NCBI RefSeq assembly: GCF_900067135.1
Contig: NZ_FJUR01000001.1
Coordinates: 1,243,501-1,307,500, forward strand
From: Rhizobium sp. 9140
Lineage (GTDB): Bacteria; Pseudomonadota; Alphaproteobacteria; Rhizobiales; Rhizobiaceae
DNA length: 64,000 nucleotides
Direction: 5' to 3'
Shown: positions 8,633-16,257 of the stretch, piece by piece
How the letters are laid out: each line of letters starts with the position of its first letter
Numbering within the stretch: the stretch's first letter is position 1
Translations under genes and position numbers: made by a program
Notes under the pieces: generated by a model
Databases searched by the model: none
What the model was told of the DNA's origin: nothing
Seen by the model: only the letters and a program-made list of their open reading frames with translations

Positions 8633-9361
8633 TCACCCCCGCAAATTCGCAAACCGCACAGAATAGATCCGGTCACGACCAAGCATGTGCGCGGTCAGTC
8701 TCGTCTGGTCGAACAGACGGCAGATGTTGGGATGGGCGAGGTCCATGCCGCCGGTGGTGACGCCGAAGGCGGGCATGACGAGGCGGGTGCCGTCGGTCGC
8801 GAAACAGGCGCGGCGCACCGATTTTTCCCGGCGGCGGACAATGGCGGCGGGGTGAAGGTGGCCGGCGATCTCGCCGGGGATCGCATCGACGCTCGGCTCG
8901 TGCCGAAAGGTGAGGCCGCCGAGCCGCAGCTCGTCGAGAGAGGCGCCCGGCAGGGTCGCGGCACCATCCGGGTCGTGATTGCCATTGATCCAGATCCATT
9001 CGCGGCCGCGCGCCATATCGACGATCATCTGGCGAAACATCTCCGGCATCAAAGCGGAGCCGATGCGATCGTGGAAATTGTCGCCGAGGCTGATCACGGT
9101 CTTCGGGTTGTGGCGGGCGATGATGGCCTGGAGGATCTTCAGCGTCGACAGCGTGTCGTAGGGTGGCAGCATCATGCCGCGCCGGGCAAAGGCTGCGCCT
9201 TTTTCGAGGTGCAGGTCGGAGACGACGAGCACGTCGTGGTCCGGCAGGTGCAGACCGCCGAGCGGATCGCAGACGGCGCCCACGCCGTTGATGGCAATGC
9301 GCTCGGAGAGGGCCGGATAGGCATCGGCCGCGCTGCGGCTGGCATGGTAGAGGCGGTGCAT
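8633..9361 (-). CDS. pdeM: ligase-associated DNA damage response endonuclease PdeM (metallophosphoesterase)
   Basis: A 242-residue calcineurin-like phosphoesterase with all metal-binding motifs: VVSDLHLEKG near residue 45, SLGDNFHD near 93, NGNHDPDG near 133 and GHLHP near 165. It is the nuclease of the ligase-associated DNA repair cassette (ATP-dependent ligase, Lhr-like helicase, exonuclease, PdeM) linked to repair of crosslink or alkylation damage. Its ATG shares one base with the stop codon of the helicase gene, showing translational coupling. The ligase and exonuclease partners are not in this window. Confidence 0.88.
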   Translation of the reverse strand: MHRLYHASRSAADAYPALSERIAINGVGAVCDPLGGLHLPDHDVLVVSDLHLEKGAAFARRGMMLPPYDTLSTLKILQAIIARHNPKTVISLGDNFHDRIGSALMPEMFRQMIVDMARGREWIWINGNHDPDGAATLPGASLDELRLGGLTFRHEPSVDAIPGEIAGHLHPAAIVRRREKSVRRACFATDGTRLVMPAFGVTTGGMDLAHPNICRLFDQTRLTAHMLGRDRIYSVRFANLRG

Positions 9362-11958
9362 CAGGGCGTCATTCCTGCCGGTCCGTCCACCGGCTTGTCA
9401 GCGTTTTCCAAGAGGGCCGGCATGTCCGCATGCTCGCCCATCGCCTCCAAGATCAGCTCGTCGGCGGCTTCCGCCAGCAGCGCATCCGGTGCCTGTCCCG
9501 GCACGGATTCCCGGCCGATTTCCAGCATGATCGGAACGGCGAGCGGCGAAACCTTTTCGAGCGGCCGGTGAACGATGTGGCTCTTGATTCGCACCAGCAT
9601 ATCGCCAAGACGTCCGATATCCAAAAGCCCTGTTGCCGCGTCGTTGCGGGTCGCCTCCAGCAGGATATGATCCGGCTCGTGGCTGCGCAGCACGTCGTAG
9701 ATCAGGTCGCTGGAAACCGTGACCTGCCGCCCGGTCTTCTCCTTGCCGGGATGCCGGGGCTCGATGAGCCCGGCGATGATGGCGCAATTGCGGAAGGTGC
9801 GCTTGAGGAGATAGCTCTCGTCCAGCCAAGCTTCGAGATCGTCGCCCAGCATGTCCTCGTCGAACAGGTCCGCGAGCGACGGGTGACCCGCCTGAAACGC
9901 CTGCGTCATATCCTCCATGCCCCAGATGGCCAGCGAATAATCGGTCGCGACGAAGCCCATCGGGTTCAGTCCGGCCCGGTCGAGCCGGCGGGTCAGCAGC
10001 ATGCCGAGCGTCTGGTGTGCGAGCCGGCCCTCGAAGGCATAGGCCACCATGAAGTAGCGGTTGCCATAGGGAAACGTCTCGATCAGCAACTCGTCTTCCT
10101 GCGGCAGCATGGAGAGATCGCGCTGGATGGCCAGCCAGTCACGCACCTGCTCCGGCAGGTCGGCATGGGCCTCGGGGTCGGCGAGCATGCGGCGAACCTG
10201 TGCCGCGAGGTAGGTCGAGAGCGGGAACTTGCCGCCGGCATAGGAAGGGATCTTCGGATCGAGCTTGTAACCCTGCGTCACCAGGCACTCGTTCTCATGG
10301 ATGCCTTCGAAGCGGATGACCCGGCCGCCGAACAGGAACGTATCGCCGGGCGACAGCATCTCAAGGAAGAACTCCTCCACCTTGCCGAGCGACAGGCCGC
10401 CGCGCCCCATGCGCGCCTTGCTGGCCATCTTGCCGACCAGCCGCACATTCAGCATCGGCGATTCGATGATGGTGCCGATGTTCAGCCGGTACTGCTGCGC
10501 GACCTTGCCGTTCGAGACACGCCAGAGCCCATCATCCGTCTTGCGGATGCGGGCATATCGCTCATAGGTGCGCAGCGCATAGCCGCCCGTCGCGACGAAA
10601 TCGACGATGCGCTCGAAGGTCTCCCATGTCAGCTCGGCATAGGGCGAGGCACTGGTGATCTCGTCGTAAAGCGCCAGCGGATCGAACGGCGCGGCGCAGG
10701 CCATGCCGAGCACGTGCTGGGCAAGCACATCGAGCGCGCCGCGTCCGACCGGCGGCGTGTCCTGCGCACCCAAATAATTGGCATCGAGCGCCGCCTGGCA
10801 TTCCATCACCTCGAAGCGGTTCGCCGGCACGAGGATCGCCTGGCTCGGCTCGTCCATCCGGTGATTGGAGCGGCCGATGCGCTGGGCCAGTCGGCTCGCC
10901 CCCTTCGGCGCGCCGACATGGATGACGAGATCGACGTCGCCCCAGTCGATGCCGAGATCGAGCGTCGATGTCGCGACGACCGCGCGCAGGCGATTGTCCG
11001 CCATGGCTGCCTCGACCTTGCGCCGCTGCCCGACATCGAGCGAGCCGTGATGCAGGGCAATCGGCAGGTTGTCGTCGTTGATGGTCCACAGCGCCTGGAA
11101 CAGCCGCTCCGCCTGATTGCGGGTGTTGACGAAGAGCAGGGCGGTGCGGTGCCGCTTGATCGCCTCGTAAACCTCCGGCATGGCATAACTTGCCGTATGC
11201 CCGGACCAGGGCACGCGAACCTCGCTTGCGAGAATGGAGATATCGGGCTTCGCCCCGCCCGAAACCGTGATCAGGCCGGCAGCCTCCTCACGATCCGGCA
11301 CTTGCGCCACAAGCCAGCGCTGAAGGTCCATGGGGTCGGCCACCGTCGCGGAGAGGCCGATGGTCTTCAGCCCGGGCGCAAGCCGCCTGAGCCGCGCGAG
11401 GCCGAGGGCGAGCAGGTGGCCGCGCTTGGATGTGACCAGCGAGTGCAGTTCGTCGAAGATCACATATTCCAGATTCTTGAAGAAGCGCTCGGCCTCGCCG
11501 TTGGCGATCAGCAGCGCGACTTGCTCCGGCGTCGTCAGGAGAATATCCGGCGGATCGAGTTTCTGGCGCTGGCGCTTGGATTGCGGCGTATCGCCCGTGC
11601 GGTTCTCCACCCGGATCGGCAGCGCCATTTCGCCAACGGGCGTCATCAGATTGCGCTCGATATCGACAGCCAGCGCCTTCAGGGGCGAGATGTAGAGCGT
11701 GTGGATGCCGTGAAAGCCCGAGCCGGGCGGAATCCGGCCGCGCTCGGTAAGGGACACGAGCGAGGGCAGGAAGCCTGCGAGCGTCTTGCCGGCGCCGGTC
11801 GGCGCGATCAGCAGCATGCTCTCGCCACCGCGAATGCGCGCAAGCAGGTCGAGCTGATGCGCACGCGGCTGCCAGCCCTTGCGCGAGAACCAGCGCAGAA
11901 ATGGTTCGGGCAGAGCGAAGGCCGGCGATGCGGGCTGGGCGGACGGGATCTGTTTCAC
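9361..11958 (-). CDS. ligase-associated DNA damage response DEXH-box helicase (Lhr-like)
   Basis: An 865-residue superfamily 2 helicase. Motif I APTGAGKT is near residue 52, motif II DELH near 170, motif III LSAT near 200, and the C-terminal RecA domain shows IGRSNHRMD. The long C-terminal half is the Lhr-core winged-helix/beta-barrel extension. It presumably translocates 3'-5' on single-stranded DNA in repair together with PdeM, encoded immediately downstream. The start is a GTG at 11956-11958 with only a weak ribosome site, so the true start could be slightly different, but conserved sequence begins within 15 residues of it. Confidence 0.88.
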   Translation of the reverse strand: MKQIPSAQPASPAFALPEPFLRWFSRKGWQPRAHQLDLLARIRGGESMLLIAPTGAGKTLAGFLPSLVSLTERGRIPPGSGFHGIHTLYISPLKALAVDIERNLMTPVGEMALPIRVENRTGDTPQSKRQRQKLDPPDILLTTPEQVALLIANGEAERFFKNLEYVIFDELHSLVTSKRGHLLALGLARLRRLAPGLKTIGLSATVADPMDLQRWLVAQVPDREEAAGLITVSGGAKPDISILASEVRVPWSGHTASYAMPEVYEAIKRHRTALLFVNTRNQAERLFQALWTINDDNLPIALHHGSLDVGQRRKVEAAMADNRLRAVVATSTLDLGIDWGDVDLVIHVGAPKGASRLAQRIGRSNHRMDEPSQAILVPANRFEVMECQAALDANYLGAQDTPPVGRGALDVLAQHVLGMACAAPFDPLALYDEITSASPYAELTWETFERIVDFVATGGYALRTYERYARIRKTDDGLWRVSNGKVAQQYRLNIGTIIESPMLNVRLVGKMASKARMGRGGLSLGKVEEFFLEMLSPGDTFLFGGRVIRFEGIHENECLVTQGYKLDPKIPSYAGGKFPLSTYLAAQVRRMLADPEAHADLPEQVRDWLAIQRDLSMLPQEDELLIETFPYGNRYFMVAYAFEGRLAHQTLGMLLTRRLDRAGLNPMGFVATDYSLAIWGMEDMTQAFQAGHPSLADLFDEDMLGDDLEAWLDESYLLKRTFRNCAIIAGLIEPRHPGKEKTGRQVTVSSDLIYDVLRSHEPDHILLEATRNDAATGLLDIGRLGDMLVRIKSHIVHRPLEKVSPLAVPIMLEIGRESVPGQAPDALLAEAADELILEAMGEHADMPALLENADKPVDGPAGMTP

Positions 11959-12014
11959 GGGTACGAATGTAGAACGCGAGGCCTGCTGTTTCCAGGCGCC
12001 AGCGGCATTCGCGA

Positions 12015-12653
12015 TCAGAAGGCGATATAGCGGTCCTTGCGATGGTTCACGGCAATGGTGAGGTTGAGCACCAGCGCGCCGAGAACCGAGCAGAGAATGA
12101 TGAAGGGGCTGGCCAGAAAGACGGCGAAGGCGAGGACCACGGCATCGAAACCGAGCTGCACGAGGCCCGCCCGAAAACCGAAGCGATCCTGGATATAGAC
12201 TGCGAGGATGCCGATGCCGCCAAGGCTGGCCCTGTGCCGGAACAGCGCCAGCATGCCCGCCCCGATGGCCAGCCCGCCGAAAAGGCCGCCCACCACCGGA
12301 TCGACGCGCGCAAGACCGAGCTGCGCCGGCACGACCTCGGAGAGGAGGGCAGTCAGCGCGATCGCCGCAAAGGTCTTGAGCGTGAAGGCAACCCCCAGCC
12401 GGCGATAGGCGAGATAGGCAAACGGCAGGTTGATAGCGAAGAAGCAGGCCCCGAAGGACAGTCCTGTCGCATAGTGCAGCAGAAACGCCGCGCCAGCCGT
12501 GCCGCCGGTGAACAGACCGGCGCCCTGCAGCAGCGCAACGCCGAGGACGGCCAGCATGCTGCCGGCCACGATACCCTGCGCATCCTCCAGCAGCGAATGC
12601 CGCTCCGCTCGCGACTGGATCAGTGCCGTAAATGCTCCCCTAACCGCCGTCAT
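12015..12653 (-). CDS. YitT family membrane protein, paralog A
   Basis: A 212-residue protein with five to six hydrophobic helices and the YitT/DUF161 sequence HRASLGGIGILAVYIQDRFGFRAG. Function of the family is unknown. The ATG at 12653 follows a good ribosome site (GAGAGGCGGG). A longer in-frame extension upstream has no conserved sequence. It is a clear paralog of the gene at 13408-14040: both begin a conserved core with EDAQG/EDVQG and end DRYIAF/DRYIAL. The two paralogs bracket two small genes on the opposite strand. Confidence 0.8.
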   Translation of the reverse strand: MTAVRGAFTALIQSRAERHSLLEDAQGIVAGSMLAVLGVALLQGAGLFTGGTAGAAFLLHYATGLSFGACFFAINLPFAYLAYRRLGVAFTLKTFAAIALTALLSEVVPAQLGLARVDPVVGGLFGGLAIGAGMLALFRHRASLGGIGILAVYIQDRFGFRAGLVQLGFDAVVLAFAVFLASPFIILCSVLGALVLNLTIAVNHRKDRYIAF

Positions 12654-12800
12654 GTCCCGCCTCTCGCTCCGTAAAAGACAGGCATACGGCTTTGCAGCGG
12701 AAACGGAAAGGTGTGGAGCCGTTCGAGGAACCATCGATGTGGCTGCTCGTTTCTTCTCGTTGACAGAAAGCGATGTTCGCGACGACGAAAGGATGGCATC

Positions 12801-13010
12801 ATGGGCGAGAAAGACACGGCACCGACCGACAACAAGATCCTTCAGGATCCTGCAGAAGGCGACCGCGCAACGATCGACCGCGAATTGGAACGCATGGACG
12901 GCGGTAATGCGGCGCTCCATGAGAATGACAAGGATGGCGACATCCACGAGACTGTCCGCAAGGCGATGGACGAGGCGGCACCCCAGACCGGCGTCCGGCC
13001 CGGCCCATGA
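12801..13010 (+). CDS. small highly charged hypothetical protein (69 aa)
   Basis: A 69-residue polypeptide rich in Asp, Glu, Lys and Arg, with no membrane segment or cysteine, probably mostly disordered or helical. AAAGGA lies 8 bases before the ATG at 12801. I do not recognise a family. It lies 62 bases upstream of the Rmf-like gene on the same strand and may be co-transcribed with it. Confidence 0.55.
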   Translation: MGEKDTAPTDNKILQDPAEGDRATIDRELERMDGGNAALHENDKDGDIHETVRKAMDEAAPQTGVRPGP

Positions 13011-13072
13011 TGCGGAAAATTTATTTCATGTTTCGCTGATGGAAGAGGATCAACAGGAGGAGGAGACCGCAG

Positions 13073-13360
13073 ATGACCTTCATCATGCCAGGACAAAGAG
13101 GAGAAAGGACCGCCGATGCGACGGCACCGGTCCTTGCCGCGTTACGCAGCATCGAAGCGAGGCTAAAGAGGGAGAGGCCGCCGGCGTCCGACGACCTCAA
13201 CGACGTTGAGCCGGCACTGACGCCGGAAGACGTGGTACGCATGCGATGCGAGGGACGGAATGCCGCCTTCGAGGGTAGGGCACTCAGGTCCTGCCCCTAT
13301 GCAGGGTCGAGCCGCGCAAAGCGCGAGGCCTGGATCGAAGGCTTCAATACGATGAAGTGA
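13073..13360 (+). CDS. Rmf/CrpP-fold small protein
   Basis: A 95-residue protein. The C-terminal 45 residues follow the ribosome modulation factor pattern: EGRNAAFEGR, then xxxCPY, then about ten residues and AWIEGF, as in Rmf (GxxAGxxGRxxxxCPY...SQWLGGWxxA) and CrpP. Rmf-type proteins dimerise or silence ribosomes in stationary phase; CrpP was reported to be a quinolone-modifying protein, though that role is disputed. The N-terminal half is an unrelated linker. A very strong ribosome site (AGGAGGAGGA, 13055-13064) precedes the ATG. It lies between the two yitT-like genes, on the other strand. Confidence 0.65.
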   Translation: MTFIMPGQRGERTADATAPVLAALRSIEARLKRERPPASDDLNDVEPALTPEDVVRMRCEGRNAAFEGRALRSCPYAGSSRAKREAWIEGFNTMK

Positions 13361-13407
13361 CGCTGACAGGATGCCGGTTCGGCAGTGCCGGCCTAGGGGG
13401 CGTCGGC

Positions 13408-14040
13408 TTAGAGGGCAATGTAGCGATCGGACCGATGGTTGATCGTTACGAAGAGATTGAGAGCGACAGCGCCGAGGACGGAGTAGAAGACGACCGAGGG
13501 AAGGGTGACGAAGAAGGCCGCGGTGAGCACGCAGAGATCAATGGCAAGCTGCACGAGACCAGCGCGGATGCCGAAACGCTCTTGCAGATAGATCCCGAGA
13601 ATGCCGACGCCGCCAAGGCTGGCGCGGTGGCGATAGAGCGCCAGCAGGCCATAGCCGAGCAGGAGCCCGCCGAGAAGGGCAGCCCAGGCCGGATGGATGC
13701 TCGAAATCACGAAAAAGCGCGACTGCATGTCGGCAATGATGGATGTCAGGCCGATGGCGATAAAGGTCTTGATGGTGAAGGCCCATCCCAGCTGCTTGAG
13801 CGAGAGATAGAAGAACGGCAGGTTGAGCAGGAAGAAAGCGAGGCCGAAGTTCACATTCAGCGCATAATGCAAGAGGAAGGCGACCCCTGCAGTGCTACCC
13901 GTGAGAAGCCCTGCACTGGCAAGAATATACAGTCCAAGCGCCGAGACGACACTGCCGGTGAAGACACCTTGCACATCCTCGATCGGCGTATGGCGCGCCG
14001 CATTGGTATTCCAGAAGCCCAGGGCCGAAATCAAGGACAT
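13408..14040 (-). CDS. YitT family membrane protein, paralog B
   Basis: A 210-residue membrane protein of the YitT/DUF161 family with five to six helices and the conserved HRASLGGVGILGIYLQERFG segment; function unknown. The ATG at 14040 (MSLISALGF) follows GGAG with suitable spacing; an in-frame extension upstream is not conserved. It resembles the gene at 12015-12653 along its whole length, so the pair arose by duplication. It is not in tandem with its paralog, since two plus-strand genes lie between. Confidence 0.8.
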   Translation of the reverse strand: MSLISALGFWNTNAARHTPIEDVQGVFTGSVVSALGLYILASAGLLTGSTAGVAFLLHYALNVNFGLAFFLLNLPFFYLSLKQLGWAFTIKTFIAIGLTSIIADMQSRFFVISSIHPAWAALLGGLLLGYGLLALYRHRASLGGVGILGIYLQERFGIRAGLVQLAIDLCVLTAAFFVTLPSVVFYSVLGAVALNLFVTINHRSDRYIAL

Positions 14041-14144
14041 GGCATTCGCTCCGAAAAAGCGTTGAGGTCGGTATCGACAGGCGTAGCGCCCGAGAGGGTC
14101 AGAAGATGCGATTGTCCAAGACGCGAGCGCACGCGGCCGCATGC

Positions 14145-14177
14145 CTTGGAAACACCGATATCATCGGCGTTTCCAAG
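14145..14177. repeat. long imperfect palindrome (14-bp arms)
   Basis: CTTGGAAACACCGA and TCGGCGTTTCCAAG pair over 13 of 14 positions around a five-base TATCA loop. It lies between the stop of the methyltransferase gene (14240) and the start of the YitT gene (14040), both on the minus strand. It could be a terminator without T-tract or an operator; nothing decides between these. Confidence 0.5.
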
Positions 14178-14239
14178 CGCTTTGCAAGGTAAATACGTAA
14201 GGAATACTGACCTATCTCATCTTCGCAATAAAGCGCCGT

Positions 14240-15235
14240 TCAGAGGCTCTTGCGCGAAAGAAACAGAATGCCGGCGATGTCCTGCGCGCCATCTTTGCGA
14301 ATGGTCGCGCGCGTTACCTCAAGCACCTCAAGTCCGGCCATCTCGCAGAGTCTGCGGACATAGGTCTCCGTATGCGCATAGCGTAGCGACGGGCGCAGGA
14401 TGAACCCCTCGACGGCGCTGTTCCCCGCGCCGTCCTCCGCGTCCTCGACGGCGCTGTTCCCCGCGCCGTCCTCCGCGTCCTCGACGGAGAAGGCGAAAAG
14501 CCCTCTCGTCTGCAACAGATGCGGGACGATGGCAAAGACCGCCACGAGATTGCCAAGATACATCAGGACGTCCGCCGCTGCCGCAAGATCCGCGCGATAT
14601 TCGCAGCGATCTGGAGCGATCAGACCGGAGGCGGCAAGCGACTTGGAAAGATCGGCTTCCCCGAGATGATCGTAGAGATGCTTCTCGGCCGCTTTCGCCA
14701 GCATGTTGGATGAGAGGTCATAGCCCTCCAGCGTGCCCACCCGATGACGGATTTCCGCGCCGAACAGGCCGGTGCCGCAGCCGAGGTCGATGGCGCGTCC
14801 AAGCTTTGCGCCGCCGGTAAAGCGTTCCACCATCTCCGCCAGCCGCCTGGGCACCGTGTATGCCAACCGCTCCACCAAAGCTGCATCGAACCGGTCCGCA
14901 TAGTCGTCGAACAGCCGCGCGACATAGGCGCTGGACGCCTGTCCGGGCACCTCGCCGGCACCGAGGACGGCACGCTTCAGGCGGGCGCCGAAAACGTCCT
15001 CTGGATTGAGGTCGAGCACGCGGGCAAGCGATGCCACGGCCGCTTCTCGCTCTCCGGCCTTCTCCTCGTGCTCGGCAAGGCGAAACCAGCCGGCCGCCCA
15101 GTCGGGCACGAGCTCCAACGCCTGCCGCATCAGATCCGCCGCTTCCGCATGATCGCCGCCTGCCGCCAGCATCTGGGCATATTCGGCGCGCCGATCGGCG
15201 ATAAGGTCGCCGGAGGACAGTTGATGCGGGGTCAT
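14240..15235 (-). CDS. TPR-containing class I SAM-dependent methyltransferase
   Basis: A 331-residue protein: two or three TPR-like helical hairpins in residues 1-80 (AAGWFRLAEHEEKAGE), then a class I methyltransferase domain with motif I AIDLGCGTGLFGAEI near residue 150 and LEGYDLSSNMLAKA shortly after. It resembles the rhizobial predicted TPR-repeat methyltransferases; substrate unknown. The ATG at 15235 begins MTPHQLSSGD; upstream in-frame sequence is not conserved. Odd feature: residues about 250-275 contain the 12-residue unit VEDAEDGAGNSA twice in a row, due to an in-frame 36-bp tandem duplication, lying between the methyltransferase strand FAFSVE and GFILRPSLRYAH. Confidence 0.85.
   Translation of the reverse strand: MTPHQLSSGDLIADRRAEYAQMLAAGGDHAEAADLMRQALELVPDWAAGWFRLAEHEEKAGEREAAVASLARVLDLNPEDVFGARLKRAVLGAGEVPGQASSAYVARLFDDYADRFDAALVERLAYTVPRRLAEMVERFTGGAKLGRAIDLGCGTGLFGAEIRHRVGTLEGYDLSSNMLAKAAEKHLYDHLGEADLSKSLAASGLIAPDRCEYRADLAAAADVLMYLGNLVAVFAIVPHLLQTRGLFAFSVEDAEDGAGNSAVEDAEDGAGNSAVEGFILRPSLRYAHTETYVRRLCEMAGLEVLEVTRATIRKDGAQDIAGILFLSRKSL
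14408..14487. repeat. 36-bp tandem duplication, 2.2 copies, inside the methyltransferase gene
   Basis: Two identical 36-base units (14408-14443 and 14444-14479) plus the first 8 bases of a third. The unit length is a multiple of three, so the reading frame is kept and 12 residues are added per copy. Identity of the copies implies a recent expansion or an actively slipping locus. Confidence 0.9.
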
Positions 15236-15439
15236 GACGGAGCTCCTGCGCCCGATGCCGGACGGCGAGCGATGACATAGGCTGTCGCTGGATGCGTGAA
15301 AAGGGAATTCGCAGGGTTGCTTGGCTGCGCCGCGATTCCGCCCACAATCCTTGCGACAGAAGGCCGTGACCGCTACATGCTGGGCAGGGACGGTTGAGTC
15401 CGGCGCAGATGCGTGAGACAGCCAGGGAGACGGATAGAC

Positions 15440-15706
15440 ATGGCGGATGGTGTGAACAGGTTTCTTGGCGATACGCCCGGCCGGGTGATCGTAAAGCTTC
15501 TGGTCCTGTCGCTGATCGTCGGCTTCCTCATGACCGTTTTCGGCTGGACGCCCTATGGCATCTTCCGCAGCATCCGCGATTTCTTCGTCGAGCTCTGGTA
15601 CACCGGCTTCGATGCGCTGGGCGATGTCGGCGAATATCTGCTGATCGGCGCCGCCGTGGTCATTCCGATCTTCATCGTCCTCAGGCTCCTGAGTTTCCGC
15701 CGATAA
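15440..15706 (+). CDS. DUF6460-like small membrane protein
   Basis: An 88-residue protein beginning MADGVNRFLGDTPGRVIVKL, which matches the RxxGDTPGRVxxKLxxLSxxVG signature of DUF6460 proteins from Rhizobiales. Two transmembrane helices lie at about 18-37 and 66-83. Function unknown. I chose the ATG at 15440; an upstream in-frame ATG at 15413 precedes the conserved start. It is separated from the CAP lipoprotein gene by a single base, so the two are one transcription unit. Confidence 0.75.
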   Translation: MADGVNRFLGDTPGRVIVKLLVLSLIVGFLMTVFGWTPYGIFRSIRDFFVELWYTGFDALGDVGEYLLIGAAVVIPIFIVLRLLSFRR

Positions 15707-15707
15707 T

Positions 15708-16214
15708 ATGCCCGTTTCCTCCACGCAGAACCGCCGCACGCTCCTGAAGACGGCGGCCCTTGTCACGCTGGCCGGTCTTGCCGGCTGCAGCACCACCTCG
15801 GTGCTGGCGCCGTCCGGAGACGGCAGCGATCAGACCGAGGCGACGCTCGGCCTGATCAACGGTCTGCGCAAGGAGCGTGGCCTAAGCCCCCTGTCGCGCG
15901 ATCCGGCCGCGGCCAGCGCCGCCCTTTCCCAGGCCGGCCGTATGGCGAAGGCGGGCAAGATGGCGCATCTGATCGGCATCACGGACAGCTTCGGCGGCCG
16001 CATGAAAAGCCAGTCGGTCTCCCTGCCGGCGGCCGAGAACATCGCGGTCGGTCAGGCCGATGCGCAAAAGGCCTATCTTGCCTGGCTGAACTCGCCGAAA
16101 CATCTCGAAAACATGCTCGGACCCGGCTATTCAGGTCTGGGCGTTGCCGTCATGCGCAACCCCGCCTCCGGCAACCGGCCCTATTGGGCGATGGTGCTCT
16201 CCTCCGGCACTTGA
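15708..16214 (+). CDS. CAP (SCP/YkwD)-domain lipoprotein
   Basis: A 168-residue exported protein. The N-terminus has an NRRTLLK basic region (a Tat-like twin arginine) and a lipobox LAGC with Cys27 as lipidation site. The rest is a CAP domain: LINGLRKERGLSPLSRDPAA, MAHLIGITDSFGGR with the cavity His, AENIAVG and WLNSPKHLENML. Bacterial CAP lipoproteins are cell-envelope proteins of poorly known function. It directly follows the DUF6460 gene and precedes the MATE transporter gene by 43 bases. Confidence 0.85.
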   Translation: MPVSSTQNRRTLLKTAALVTLAGLAGCSTTSVLAPSGDGSDQTEATLGLINGLRKERGLSPLSRDPAAASAALSQAGRMAKAGKMAHLIGITDSFGGRMKSQSVSLPAAENIAVGQADAQKAYLAWLNSPKHLENMLGPGYSGLGVAVMRNPASGNRPYWAMVLSSGT

Positions 16215-16257
16215 GAGGCCGAGGAAACGCCGCTGCATGACGTCGGGAGACGAGCAT

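Noticed and set aside
9430..12030. An 866-codon open frame antisense to the helicase gene
   Set aside because: Mirror of an unambiguous helicase with all motifs; its own translation has no recognisable domain.
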